Source: Macrosoma leucophasiata (Eukaryota > Arthropoda > Insecta > Lepidoptera > Hedylidae). Taken from it: 64,000 bases of DNA. Both the position numbers and the translations under genes were made by a program. Positions 33,701 through 43,608 of this stretch are shown piece after piece (the stretch's first letter is position 1; each line of letters opens with the position of its first letter). The notes beneath the pieces were generated by a model that saw nothing but the letters and a program-made list of their open reading frames with translations, searched no databases and was not told the origin of the DNA. The stretch spans positions 20,372,001-20,436,000 of the forward strand of contig JAWQUS010000025.1 in assembly GCA_036365455.1 (NCBI GenBank). The letters are read 5' to 3'.

Positions 33701-34734
33701 TATAAGATCAAGAGTATGATAAAATCAATAGGTTTATGATCAGCACTCCATTTACAATTTGAAACCACCTTTATCCATGCTTGAGCGATCACTTTCGATG
33801 ATGTTATTGAACTTCTTATAGCTCTGGCAGTTAATACTTGGCTGGAGGCAATTTCCTCCGGCTTAGCAATAGACATGGGCCAATTTAAAGCATTTCTTAA
33901 TCCCTGTACTGCTTCTAAATATCCATTATCATCAAGACGTCCAGGTATTAATAAGAATTTCACAAAATTAGGGAAGTAATGACATTTAGACAAAGTCATA
34001 AGAATATTTAATGTTTTCTTTTGCAATATTTCATACTGTTCGTCAGAAATGCACAAGTATGAAAGACAATCTAAGATTGCTGGAATAAGATTATGTTCTT
34101 CACTCAATATTCTACTCATTTCTGATGCAATATTGTTATGTTCTTGATCTCCTATAATATCTGGTATGGCTGTTATAATTTCTAAGCGGACCATCTCTTC
34201 AGATGTGACATCTAACAAGTTAATAAGATTTGTAGCAACTTTCTCACTGTTAACTATGATGTCCAAAGTCGAGATATTCCTTAAAATCATTTGTATCCAT
34301 GGTCCACATTTAGATTCAGCTGCTAAATCAATAGCCTTTTCGAAAATATAATCTATAATTTTACCTTGAAGTGGGGGAATACTCAGCAAAATTTTTATTA
34401 CACTGTCACTAATGCAATGTCCTTCTAAAGTATCTTCAGCTATGCATACAATATTTGGGAACAAATAATGTTTGAAGATATTCAAATCATGACATTCCTT
34501 TTCAAAGATTGTAAAAAACTCTGATAAATTTCTTGGATAATCAAAATGTTTTTGAAGATTCTTCTTTATGTTACGTATGATGTGTATAGTCTCTTGCGTT
34601 ATAGTTGACTTATCGGGAGGCCGTTTCAGTGTAAGACCGCTCTCTTGTAAAAGTGTTTCGAAGTAGTTCACCTCAGATGTTTTTGATTTCTTGCTTTGAC
34701 TAGGAGTAGCAACTCCTGATCGTTTTAGACTCAT
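30784..34734 (-). CDS. FANCD2: Fanconi anaemia group D2 protein, single exon, 1316 aa
   Basis: FANCD2 is the chromatin-bound partner of FANCI. When monoubiquitinated by FANCL it clamps on DNA and directs repair of interstrand crosslinks. The frame starts MSLKRSGVATPSQSKKSKTS, a Lys-rich tail, then YFETLLQESGLTL as in family members, and long helical repeats follow. RKELASSNPAIKIHGILAG aligns with the segment around the ubiquitinated Lys561 of the human protein, making Lys523 the likely acceptor. The last 40 residues are strongly acidic (EDCDDQLPDEDDSDDE), as in the vertebrate protein. Length is somewhat below the human 1451-1471. No intron is visible in nearly 4 kb, which is unusual. The ATG lies in AAAAATGA context with no upstream in-frame alternative noted. 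Confidence 0.9.
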   Translation of the reverse strand: MSLKRSGVATPSQSKKSKTSEVNYFETLLQESGLTLKRPPDKSTITQETIHIIRNIKKNLQKHFDYPRNLSEFFTIFEKECHDLNIFKHYLFPNIVCIAEDTLEGHCISDSVIKILLSIPPLQGKIIDYIFEKAIDLAAESKCGPWIQMILRNISTLDIIVNSEKVATNLINLLDVTSEEMVRLEIITAIPDIIGDQEHNNIASEMSRILSEEHNLIPAILDCLSYLCISDEQYEILQKKTLNILMTLSKCHYFPNFVKFLLIPGRLDDNGYLEAVQGLRNALNWPMSIAKPEEIASSQVLTARAIRSSITSSKVIAQAWIKVVSNCKWSADHKPIDFIILLILYSTSEERQKQLENIVKKQVKYNILKEDLLDEAFEKFKPILKDYLRDLINFTNSLLKTKVEPTVQAFASHVYKLMLSELNDCCQTIVAELLQLGLDCKQSVMNILMILNNAASKDMSLLKTQSLQMLNLLDRMDDMTLPEIRAVMNLVCGLAYSYENSMIRDDIHMIIRKELASSNPAIKIHGILAGIHAVKYLMASDTEEQSEKIAEAKQIIELIDCSTTFFPVMTAFCYDELSMIIQSTSNINKDFLDWLTNKVTSILEQHFIVDSIENDRIDNLKLRMQYCLNTESEIEEMCAINIAGSTLQVNDEIRIEILSPLFQLVQKLHFTQNDGNLSSIDSLLGCPVVMPNFDVDTIEEMDNESITRILDCLVHCVNWFREVLNAFALQKDPYLKSKILSRVLNIIEVEDLIRQIILKCNILYKPPVCLTNTKSNTSEQIVKPQILKQKVQKKPVLDESNFPETVRATQGNANTVKNKLDIISNLTLRPLGINLLNILNDELNIDNESETRLSLNILEFLLKCLNFKLGNILLSKIKVNTFLTQQVDVEIYDSKKAEECATTVSIILPKIMEHLQLITVYFDDHDIDNTRNESGFMYTAKILKCLSSLEQIFIILTTYFKWMGFRSHHIGLLKSSLRTIVSADQDKSISMKDLVFGVAKHLQKHQKYCLQLSTAVSLIELIKAIQGYSSSKVTFKIMSDMAQTFLSQQWKSPDGVLEKGNMFNQHVDSLVKVFFMNNEISALKTVTLQLMHDVQALESHMDTLNSLKCINKGSFPILYRNLGTAVYEAAQLHLNRRLTNNEHLEFWKEIVTILKSMTEMIKVIDSRNLLATAFFKKSHPILSLFVSQGIPMLQIEFKSENQKVLNILRLLQHSTRYLQARCNVVTKKDSVMNKVPYMKKLLETLIYKVKALLTANNCSEAFWMKNVRNLSREDNSSQQSDASEESVEDCDDQLPDEDDSDDELINPESGSISDIV

Positions 34735-35034
34735 TTTTAAGTATCTATTCTAAATATAAAAATATACGCAATGTACGAACTGTTAAATTAATTCGTTACT
34801 GAATTACCATTTAAAATAAAGCGCAAGCCGGAGCTGGTATTATCTAAATCACAAAACAGTATACTCTGATCTCAATTTAATTAGAGAATAAAAGTTGTAT
34901 AAGGTTCAACTTTATTCCATAGTTTCCACGTAATTACAAGTACCGAGTACTTCGACATTTTTTTAAAACTTACTGATACTGACATTTTGACATTACATTA
35001 TTGACAATTGACAAACAGGGATGCCAATGCAAAA
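34735..35034. other. FANCD2 5' flank
   Basis: AT-rich; no clear core promoter motif. Transposon debris begins at about 35035. Confidence 0.5.
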
Positions 35035-35650
35035 TTTTTGATTCCCCGCTCCTCCTCCTTACGTCGTTTTCCCCACTACTGAGGGTCGTGACCCCCTCCA
35101 CGGATCACTTTCTCTCTGACGATAGTACGCCATCGGGTACGGTTTTCGGCAGTGTGTATGGCCTCGTGCACCTTGCTGTCGAGTGTAGTGCGGATTTGAT
35201 CTGTCCAGCGCATCGGGCTGCGCCCGCGTGGTCTTTTCCCCTGGACCTTGCCTGTTATGATGATCTTCTCAAGATTCCCTCCGTCTTTACGAGCAATGTG
35301 CCCGAAGTATTCCAGTACTCGCTGCAATCAGATGGATGACAGTCTTATGGTCACTTTGAGTTCCTTGAGAATTGAAACGTTTTGGTACGTTTTGCAGTCC
35401 AGGATATATGCAACATCCTTCTCCAACACCACATCTCGAAGGCGTCCACCCGTCTGCGGTCATTGGCCATAAGCGTCCAAGTCTCGGCCCCGTAAAGAAA
35501 TATGGAGAAAATCAGCGTCTGCACAAGATTTTTCTTGGATTTTAGCGTGATGTTTCTATCCTTCCTTATTCCCTTTAGCAGGCACATGGCTCCTTTAGCC
35601 ATTTCTATTCTACGTTTGATGTCGGTGTCGCAGGAACCAGTGTTAGAAAT
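35035..35650 (-). pseudogene. LINE ORF2 C-terminus (RTE-like), 5' truncated
   Basis: Minus-strand pieces in different frames: 35602-35351 with TLIFSIFLYGAETWTL and VDAFEMWCWRRML, then 35327-35076 with LEYFGHIARKDGGNLEK, KRPRGRSPMRWTDQIR and a stop after GGGHDPQ. This is the post-RT region of the common lepidopteran endonuclease-reverse transcriptase LINE. One frameshift separates the pieces. The short 3' tail ends near 35041. Confidence 0.85.
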
Positions 35651-35754
35651 ACTGGAGCCCCGCTACGTAAGCCTTAATTCCCCGAAATACCCCGCTACAT
35701 TTCACTGATACTGATACCCCAAAATGTATGTAATGGTAACGGTTGAGTCTATTC

Positions 35755-35915
35755 TGACAGTGACCAGATGAATAATATATAATTATTTGTCCAGCTAAAA
35801 TCGTTTGTTAGTACCTACGTGAAAACGATCTCAACTGCAAGATGTCATCTCAGATCGTTTTCACGTACTAACAAAAGATTTACGAGTGACTACCTTGGAG
35901 TCTTCTACAGAATTG
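35755..35915. mobile_element. Hairpin MITE, family R7
   Basis: AATCGTTTGTTAGTACCTAC and a reversed copy flank a loop around 35840. The outer ends (GGACAAATAATTATA, GTCACTCG) recur inverted near 51040-51110. Confidence 0.6.
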
Positions 35916-35929
35916 CTTAGGTTAGGTTG

Positions 35930-36560
35930 TATTATGTCCTCCCCACCCCCCGAGGGTTTCCGCTTTGTCGTGGTGGGGGGGCTCAGTACCCGGTGGTTGT
36001 CTCCACACCGGCGAAGCCACGAGAAACCCAGTGAGGGAGCGGCGTTTGGCGTGGCTCTGCCCACCATTCGCTGCTGTGGTGGGGAGACGGCTGGGGAAGA
36101 GGTGTATGGGCAAATTGTTGGCCTCGCACCCTATTCCCAGCCGCCTAGCGGTGGCCTGCCGTCAGAAAGGCACGTGGTGGAGCCGCGGAAGGGCGGTTGA
36201 GAGTCAGTTCAACCCTGACACTCTCCCCTGGTCCCTGGACCTCTCCACCCGGGCATCTTGGGACACCTGTTGTTGTGAGTGGTCGGGGCAGGATGCTTAA
36301 GGGGTCGGACTAGGGAATATCCGTCGTCCGAATGGAGGCCCCGGGCTGGCTGGCTGGCTGGCGTGCAGGCTTTCCACACGCCACTAGTGTTGGTTGAAGA
36401 CGAAAGGCTCTGAGGCGGGCTCGGCAACGAGCAGCCGCCAGTGGGGTCGCGGATGTGTGCAATAGCGTTCCCGCGCCAATCAGCTCTATCAAATTTCTGA
36501 ATTTTGATTTGATGGGGCATCTTCGCATCTTGTATGATACAGTAATTTAAGTGTTCCAAA
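35930..36560. other. GC-rich block, unassigned
   Basis: This is about 58-60% GC in an AT-rich window, with TGGC tandem repeats at 36341-36361. Overlapping frames on both strands are a GC effect. GCTACGTAAGCC lies on both sides (35663 and 36583), suggesting an insertion. A LINE 5' region is possible; I cannot show it. Confidence 0.4.
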
Positions 36561-36714
36561 ATTGTACCTAAACCACAACCCGCTACGTAAGCCCCCCATT
36601 CCCCGCAAATCGGAGTATTCCCCGCTGGCTGGCAACCGCAACACTGTTGACAAATGTCAAATTAGCGTTTTTTTTTTAATTAATTTTATGGCATCGCTAT
36701 TACGCATATTGCCA

Positions 36715-37055
36715 GTGTCAAGTTAAACGATATTTCATATTCGTAATAAGCAGCGTAAGAGTCAGAGTCAGTCAGTCAATTTATCAGTCCGTCAGTCAGT
36801 AACAGTCAATAATTCGAGTAAAGCGATGGCTACTTTACCAGAACATTTACAATGGAGTTTTGGAGGCATCCCGATAGGACGTGTTTTCATACTATTATTC
36901 TCTTTCACTATACACGGGCACTGTAATAAGTCTATATCAAATAAAATGCCACCAAGTTTATTTAATATAACTCAAAAATACACCAATAAAATGAAATAAA
37001 ATAAGAGCACCACACGCCACTTTCAAGGTTTCCGCCAAAACTCCCTTTGCGTTAG
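36715..37055 (+). repeat. Dispersed repeat family R2, copy B
   Basis: See copy A at 6710. Only this copy has a 58-codon frame (from ATG at about 36826) because CAATGG replaces CGATGA of the other copies. Confidence 0.7.
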
Positions 37056-37084
37056 AGCTGTTATTATTATTTAAAATAGGTATT

Positions 37085-37400
37085 TAACATATGATGTATC
37101 GAGATTTTTTAATATTGGAGAGTGATATATCGAAAAAAAAGTTCGATTTATAATATGATTATATTTGTCACAAAAAAAATTTTTTTTTTTCCGACGATTG
37201 GCGAATTTTATTTAATTATAAATAAAATACAGTAGATTAACGATTACGATGATGTTCTAGTTTAAATAATTTGTAAAAAAAATAATAACTTGATTGTTTA
37301 AAAAATATCGAGTATCGATATCTAGATTTCAATATCGATATTTAAAAAAAAATAATGTTGACAATTCGACATTCGATATTTTTATCAACATCCCTATATT
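37085..37400. repeat. ATCGAT-rich segment
   Basis: Same character as 7610-7890; ends ACATCCCTATA. Confidence 0.4.
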
Positions 37401-37496
37401 GCGGATTTTCATCAAATTTTCATGTTTTATTTTCGGATTTTCATCAAATTTTCATATACTACAATAAGATAAAACTAGAATTAGTGAAGGTACATC

Positions 37497-38849
37497 ATGA
37501 ATTTCAATATTTCTAATTTCGCCAAGTGCGTATGGAAAACACAAGTGGTGCCTGGTTATGGGGTAAGTTTTCTTGAAACTACATTTACTTTTTCGCTTAC
37601 TGTTTACTTCTGATCAATATCTCGTATTTATTTTCAATACTATTTCTTTATTGTTGTTCCCGTTTTTACTAAAATTTAAGCGATAGCCTTTATTTTACTT
37701 TTTATTAATTTAAAACTTTTCTAACCTTCTATTCAGTACCAACAAGTCAGAAACAAGTGGGCGAATTGTATGATGATACGAGACGTGAAACGACGCCGTA
37801 TGAGCGCTGAACACTTTCTAGAAAGGACCAGAATCAATGCGATGAGGAGGAACGACGTATTGCCAATCGAAATAAGGGAACTTGCTGACAAAGAAATCAA
37901 TAAGTTCGAACTTAATGCTGTACCGCTGAGAATAAACAATAGATGCGCTATAACATCAAGGTGATGTGTCTTTTGTTGTTTAAAAGATATTAGTCACTGC
38001 CACTACACAGGAGTCCTGTGTTCAATTCCCGGGTCCCTGGCCCGGGCATCAGAGATAATGGTGTATCATCCTTTATCTTTGGTTCATTGGTTTTTTCCAT
38101 TTTCTAAAATTTGCCAGTACCTCTGAGTTTGGGAATGTGCCCAGAGATGACAACAAGCTCACCACCTGTTAAATGTAACCGTAAGCCAAAACGTAACCGG
38201 TCAATTGTGGGTATTTGCATGTATACTTGAAAGCATGCATTTACCTCTGCCTACCCCTTAGGGGATAACAGGCGTGATGTTACCTACGTTTTTATTGTTA
38301 TTATTGATTGACGCTGAATTGAAGCGTGCATGGCCCAGCGGCTGGTGTAGATCATAAGCGATCTCCGTGGTTAAGCACTACAGGCGTGGTCGGGTAGTGT
38401 GATGGGTGACCGCTCGTGGCAAATTAAATGCGCGTTTCCGTGCTTCGGAGGGCATGTTAAGCCGTTGGTCCCGGTTGCTATCGATGGATAGCAGTCGTTA
38501 AACCTTGTCAGAGGCCTTATGGGTTTGAAAACATCTGACAGTGGGTTGGCCACTAACCCACCCACCTCCACCAATCTGCATTGGAGCAGCGTGGTGGAGT
38601 AAGCTCCAGGCCTCCCCCCGAAAAAGGGGAGAGACTCGTGCCCAGCAGTGGGACGTATAATGGGTTGCCATTATTATTATTATTTTTTTGATTGACTTGT
38701 TACACTGCAGCTCAGTTATCAACAGTGTATGTATTATGTATTTCAGGCCACGTGGTAATGTACTAGAGTGGAGGCTCAGTCGTATTGTGTGGAGACATCT
38801 GGCAGACTACAATAAGTTATCAGGAGTGCAACGTGCCATGTGGGGTTAA
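37497..38849 (+). CDS. mRpS14: Mitochondrial ribosomal protein S14 (uS14m), 130 aa
   Basis: Exons are 37497-37562, 37737-37960 and 38747-38849, joined with GT-AG borders in phases 0 and 2. The product starts MNFNISNFAKCVWKTQ, has RDVKRRRMSAEHFLERTRIN and NRCAITSRPRGN, and ends RHLADYNKLSGVQRAMWG, the diagnostic uS14m C-terminus. It sits in the head of the mitochondrial small subunit. There is no Zn-binding Cys set, as expected for the organellar form. Intron 2 (37961-38746) carries two SINEs of different origin. A polyadenylation signal follows 39 bp after the stop. Confidence 0.96.
37985..38285 (+). mobile_element. tRNA-derived SINE (family R5), copy 3, 5' truncated
   Basis: Box B-like GTTCAATTCCCGGG at about 38011, then the same body as 18246-18571 to GGGGATAACAGGCGTGATGT. 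Lies in intron 2 of mRpS14. Confidence 0.8.
38318..38672 (+). mobile_element. 5S rRNA-derived SINE
   Basis: GTGGTTAAGCACTACAGGCG followed by GTGGTCGGGTAGTGTGATGG and GTGACCGC is 5S rRNA-like internal promoter sequence. The body ends CAGCAGTGGGACGTATAATG before an (ATT)n run. It is the second SINE in mRpS14 intron 2. Confidence 0.85.
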
Positions 38850-38887
38850 AATATAGTGTTATTTTATGTAGAATGTATTTTGTTAGG

Positions 38888-38893
38888 AATAAA
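38888..38893 (+). terminator. mRpS14 polyadenylation signal
   Basis: AATAAA in GTTAGGAATAAAATATT. Confidence 0.7.
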
Positions 38894-39929
38894 ATATTTA
38901 ATTGAATAGTTTTTTTTGTGTCATTTGTTCATAACTTTTACTGGTGAGTATTTCAGTGCTGGAGTTAAAAGTACAGGCACTACTGCATTTTTAAATGTAA
39001 GTAGTCTCTATTAGGGTTTTCTACCCGGGTACCCGGACCCGGGTATACCCGGGTATTTGGGTTTTTTAGTACTCTGGTATTATTTTACTGCCAGATCCGG
39101 GTACCCGGGCACCTACTTTGATTAGAGAATTCATCAAAATCCTCGGAAAATTACTACAAAGTAACGTCTAAAAAATATTACTTATTAGCGAATGTGCACA
39201 CAAACAATAAAATAAATCTATAGAAGGCGTAGTTTTTTTAGAAAAATGCAGTAACGTTGAGGTTAGACTTGGTTACGTATTACTACGTACCTACTTGTTT
39301 ACGTCGCTGTGTTTGGTTTCGTTGGAGTTTGGTTAGAAAGTTATATTTTCATAGGTATTGAAATACGCTAGTTTCTATTATTTTCATAGAAGTGTACAAA
39401 ATGTTGGTTGTTATTGTTAACAATTTTAATATTGTTCAGTGAAAACTTATTGAATTAAATGTTAATAATATAAAAGAAAAAAATGAATCTAGTGGACCTA
39501 TAAAATTTGACTAAACGATGGTTTATGTTTCGTTGGCAAAATGGATAGATCTGTATCTGGCGTGTAAAAATACATTAAAAAAATACAGAATAAGGAATCA
39601 GTATAGTGTGCAATTCGCCCACAAATATTATCTCATAAAGGTTCTTCAACAAGCGTTTTATTAAAACATTTAAATAAAGTACCTACATAAAATAAAGATC
39701 GAAAAACAGAACTACGTGCGAAAAAGAAGTGCCTTTGACATCGTTTCCTCAACCTGAATCAGAACAAAGTTTAAGCCTTATTCCAAAAAGACCGCGGGTA
39801 ACATTTTTTTTCTATCTTCTACTAAAATTTCCGAAATTGTTGCACGCTTGGTTGCACAAGACGGAATTTCCACTCGAACTAATATAACTGTGATTGATTG
39901 TATTTAAGTAAAGGAGACTTTTTGACATA

Positions 39930-40671
39930 CAGTGGAGCGTCGATTATCCGAACGTCGCTTAACTGGCCTTAACTGAACGACCGCTTATCCGAACGTAGTA
40001 ACGCGCGGGTCAATGCCGCCCGCGCTTCGGTTTTCGCCCATTTGTCGCGACTCGTTCTGTTGTTATTGTACTCTTATGTTCAGATAAAGTTGAAAACAAA
40101 GTTAGTGCTTCTAAAGCGTTTACTTGCTTAAATATTGCCTTGCGCTGGTTTGAAACATAGGCCGAGAGCGACCTGTATGACCTCAAATATCTGTTCTCAA
40201 AAAAGTACGCGATCTAGCCGCTCGTAAGCGAGTAGGCTTGCTTCGGCAGACGAAGATTCAAGATTTTTTAAGCCTTAATTGTAATTCGTAAACACTAGTT
40301 TTACTACAAGATTGTCTGCACTTTTTTTGTTTATTTCCTATTTGTACTATTCATTTTTCGCAATAACACATGCGAGTGAACTTTAGAAATTAAAGAAAAA
40401 AACAGAAAGAAAAATTTGACTTCGGGCAGGAATCGAATCTGCGACCTCAGGATAACCAGTCCAGCTGGACTGGTTATCCCTTTTTTTTCTTTCATTTCCT
40501 ATTTGTCGTTAAAAATATTCATAAATGTAAATAATATGGTTTTCATTTACCTGTACGTAAATTTGTATGGCTGAATCAATATATGTACCTACATTAGTTC
40601 GATTATCCGAAAATACCGGTTTTCCGAACACCCACGTCCCCCAATTAGTTCGGATAATCGACGCTCTACTG
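39930..40671. mobile_element. pogo/Tigger-like element nested in the hAT
   Basis: The inverted ends CAGTGGAGCGTCGATTATCC and GGATAATCGACGCTCTACTG are flanked by TA (39928-39929 and 40672-40673). The pogo family uses CAGT ends and TA targets. No transposase frame; non-autonomous. Confidence 0.88.
40398..40485. repeat. tRNA-like fragment with a 30-bp perfect palindrome
   Basis: AAATTTGACTTCGGGCAGGA relates it to the tRNA-like family R6. At 40450-40479 the anticodon-arm sequence is mirrored exactly (GGATAACCAGTCCAG then its reverse complement). It is nested in the pogo-like element. Confidence 0.7.
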
Positions 40672-40849
40672 TACCTACTACACACACACTTTCGTAATAT
40701 AAAAGATAATCATAAGAAAATCGTATCCTTTTCTGTAAAAATTGTAAATACCCACCCGGGTATTATTTATGCATATACCCATATGCAAAAATAATACCCG
40801 ATACCCGGGTATTAAAAAATGTCGGGTATGCGAAAACCCTAGTCTCTAT

Positions 40850-41590
40850 GGATGGCAGTGTTCAGCACTACCATGTTCCAGTTCGAATGAAGGAGTTTTA
40901 CAGTCTCTTATTTTCAAGAACCAAGATAATAAGATCTTATATTAGGCTTGAGAGGTGTGGTCACAGTGAAACAAGGTTAAATTTTAAGTATGTTATTGCA
41001 TAACATTTGAAATGCCAATATTCAACAGAATAAAATCCTCCAGATGGAGCCAAGTTATATTAGAAACTCGAGAAGATTAGCCATCAATTATTCAGGTCTC
41101 CAAAACTTTACCTGAATGTTGTGGATGACTGCACTGACCTTTGAATTAAGAAAAATAAATGACAAACCAAACCACCTATTTGGAATATTTCAATCCTAAG
41201 AAAGGGTACAGTCGAATCAACATTTCCTGATCAATTTGTAAAGAATTTTGCCTATCTGTCCTCCATATTTTGTCTTCAAATAATCATGTAAAATAAAAAA
41301 AAGGGTCCACATATTATTTGCCTATATTGAAAGTGCAAGTGTTTGTTGTGATTTAGTTTAAATGGAACCAAAATGAAGCAATGATTACATGAGTTTAATT
41401 TTTTTTTCGATAAATCTAATAATCATCTTGTGATTGACAGATACATTTCCAAAAGACTAAATAAATTATTATTTGTAGCTCTTTGGGGAATACAGGTGTT
41501 CAACGTCTATATTGTGTACTGTATTAGAATCAAACCAGCTACTCCAAAACTCGAAAACTATGTCAAAAATAAAAAACATATATTGTTTTA
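40850..41590. other. Gene-free flank between hAT and RpLP1
   Basis: 40855-40895 is a scrap of family R1 (GGCAGTGTTCAGCACTACCA). The rest shows nothing recognised. Confidence 0.45.
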
Positions 41591-41670
41591 AATGTTTAAT
41601 AAAATTAGGGTCCTTACAACTAAACAAGCTTCACAGAGCTTACAATGGAATACCAAAGTCATAAAGCTTT

Positions 41671-43506
41671 TTAGTCGAACAGACCTGAAACAATAGAAAA
41701 AAATAATATTTAGTACAATGAGCACTTACAAGACAATAATACATTTTTCTCAATATGGTCTCAGTGCAAAAAGTTTTCAGTCATAATTATCTGAAGCTAA
41801 TACATGATAGATCAAACATCATTGAAACACTCTAATATCATACAAAATGAGTTTCAAAATCAGACCATGTAAGTATGAATAGTGAACACAAAAGCAACTT
41901 GGTGAAATTGTACAAAGAATTGATAATGTATGAATCATTTATATTCTGATGGACATTTATGTAAATCTTCTAATACCAGAAATATGTAAGATTTATAACT
42001 TTAATAATGGGTCTTATCAGTTATAAGCATGGGACTGTATTTTAAAAATCAATATTTTTAATAGGACAGATTAGTAATATATGTATATTCACTCAAAGTC
42101 CTTTATAGGATGGGCAGAGAGTATCCAAAGTTTGATACTCTCTACTATATTTGAGAAGTCCCTGTAACAGGGAAGGCAATTAATGTATTGTCAATTTTCA
42201 CAATAGTATGGGAGCCCAAGAGGGGATTTTTGAATTTACTCCAGCGTGTCAGATTAAGTTATAGGAGATACCTTGCACCCAATTCAGTACCTCCACCAAA
42301 TCTAAGATTTCCATAAAAGGCCGAAACCTTAGGGCTTCCGCCACGAGCTTGCCTCGCATCCAAATTGTCAGAATTTTGGATGGGAGCTTTGATGGGGTTC
42401 ACTTTAGATCCTCTCTGAGTATCTGACATTCTTGAGTAATTTTTCACCTTCATTTTTGAACGAATCAAATGTTTTTGAAGAGGACACGGCATCAACGTCT
42501 TGGGTCAAGAGCGTGTCAGATATTCTGTGAGGGTTTAAAATGTGGCCAAACAATGCTCCTATCCAAAATTCAGACAATTCGGAAGATGAGTAAGATCGTA
42601 GCGACATTTATAATTTTTTTAAAGACTATTCTTCGACCGCGTCTTTATATACGAACCTTAGATTTAGTGGAGATAACCAGCGGGGTTCAAGGAATCTCCC
42701 ATATCTTTATCTGACGCGCTCGAGTAAATCCAAAAATAGCATCCTGGGCTCCCCTACTACAAGTCACCCATGTTTATAATTAAAAGATACCTAACTTCTT
42801 ATGGTCAATGACATATAGGTATGTTGAAGGAAAACATTCAACTTATTTTGTACTGGGCTAAATAAAAATACGGTTTTATTTATTTCTACATAGGCTCTTA
42901 CAAAACCAATAAATTGATGGAAGTGATAGCACTCAAATTCATGGTAGGTAATTTATAGAAATAAGGTACATTTCGACACAGGCACACAAACATGTAAACA
43001 ATCAAAATAAACAGTACATACCAAAGCCCATGTCATCATCAGATTCTTCGGGCTCTTCCTCCTTTTTCTCTTCCTTGGCGGCCTCAGCGGCAGGCGCAGC
43101 GGCGGCGGCAGCGGCTGGCGCACCACCCGCGGGAGCAGCACCAACGCCCGATCCGATGTTCGTGATCAGATCCCGCACGTTCACACCCTCCAGCGCTTTA
43201 GCGAACAGACCCGGCCAGTATGGCTCGACGTCCACATTAGCCGCCTTCAAGATGGTCGAAATCTTCTCACCCTACACACATCATAAACACTCGTAAACCA
43301 AAAATACTGAATGAAGCATTTTCTATAGTCTATTGAATCTACATTGCGACGGATTTCCAATATAATACAAACACATAAACCAGGATGGACATGGATAACC
43401 TAGAACGAACGTCACACATTTCATTGTTACTTACAGTTACGGCGACATCGTCATCAACAAGGATGAGAGCGGAGTAAACACAGGCTAATTCAGCTTTTGA
43501 TGCCAT
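41671..43506 (-). CDS. RpLP1: 60S acidic ribosomal protein P1, 111 aa
   Basis: Exons are 43506-43435, 43271-43022 and 41684-41671 (the last holding only the final codons GLFD). Borders are GT-AG. The protein begins [20 protein letters not shown], contains the helical dimerisation part to [10 protein letters not shown], an Ala/Pro hinge, and the conserved acidic tail [13 protein letters not shown] that recruits elongation factors to the ribosomal stalk. Length matches insect P1. Intron 2 (1.34 kb) carries a MITE. A pyrimidine tract at 43582-43599 is the likely 5'TOP start, and a hAT-like element begins 10 bp beyond it. The tiny third exon is easily missed; without it the frame reads into intron. 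Confidence 0.97.
42204..42759. mobile_element. MITE in RpLP1 intron 2
   Basis: TAGTATGGGAGCCCA on the left and TGGGCTCCCCTACTA on the right begin about 60-bp imperfect inverted repeats (GGATTTACTCGAGCGCGTCA-like inside each). No transposase. The target duplication is unclear. Confidence 0.75.
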
Positions 43507-43581
43507 TTTTATTTGATTTTAGTGCAAGTCGCCTAAAGGCCTTAGCTCAGAGAGGACAAGCACGTTTGACTTCTGGATTTT

Positions 43582-43599
43582 GAGAGGAAAAGAAGGAAG
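43582..43599 (-). promoter_or_regulatory. Candidate 5'TOP start of RpLP1
   Basis: On the minus strand CTTCCTTCTTTTCCTCTC is an uninterrupted 18-base pyrimidine tract, 76 bp before the ATG. The adjacent transposon's target duplication ends 2 bp upstream of it. Confidence 0.6.
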
Positions 43600-43608
43600 C
43601 TTTTCTCC

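Larger units (their letters stand above)
39012..40841 (+). mobile_element. hAT element, 1.83 kb, degraded
   Basis: The ends TAGGGTTTTC and GAAAACCCTA are flanked by an exact 8-bp duplication GTCTCTAT (39004-39011 and 40842-40849). CCCGGGTA-type motifs are repeated near both ends. 39540-39680 decodes to a BED-finger remnant, with CGVCKNT-like then STSVLLKHLNKV, as in hAT transposases. 39790-39905 gives SEIVARLVAQDGIST. The catalytic part is missing and a pogo-like element occupies its place. Confidence 0.9.

Noticed and set aside
36209..36559. 116-codon minus-strand frame and the overlapping frames in the GC-rich block
   Set aside because: High GC removes stop codons on both strands; no domain or splice logic.
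42259..42607. Short frames in RpLP1 intron 2
   Set aside because: They lie inside the 42204-42759 MITE and have no protein features.
43030..43296. 88-codon plus-strand frame opposite RpLP1
   Set aside because: It is the mirror of the Ala-rich RpLP1 exon 2 and has no features of its own.
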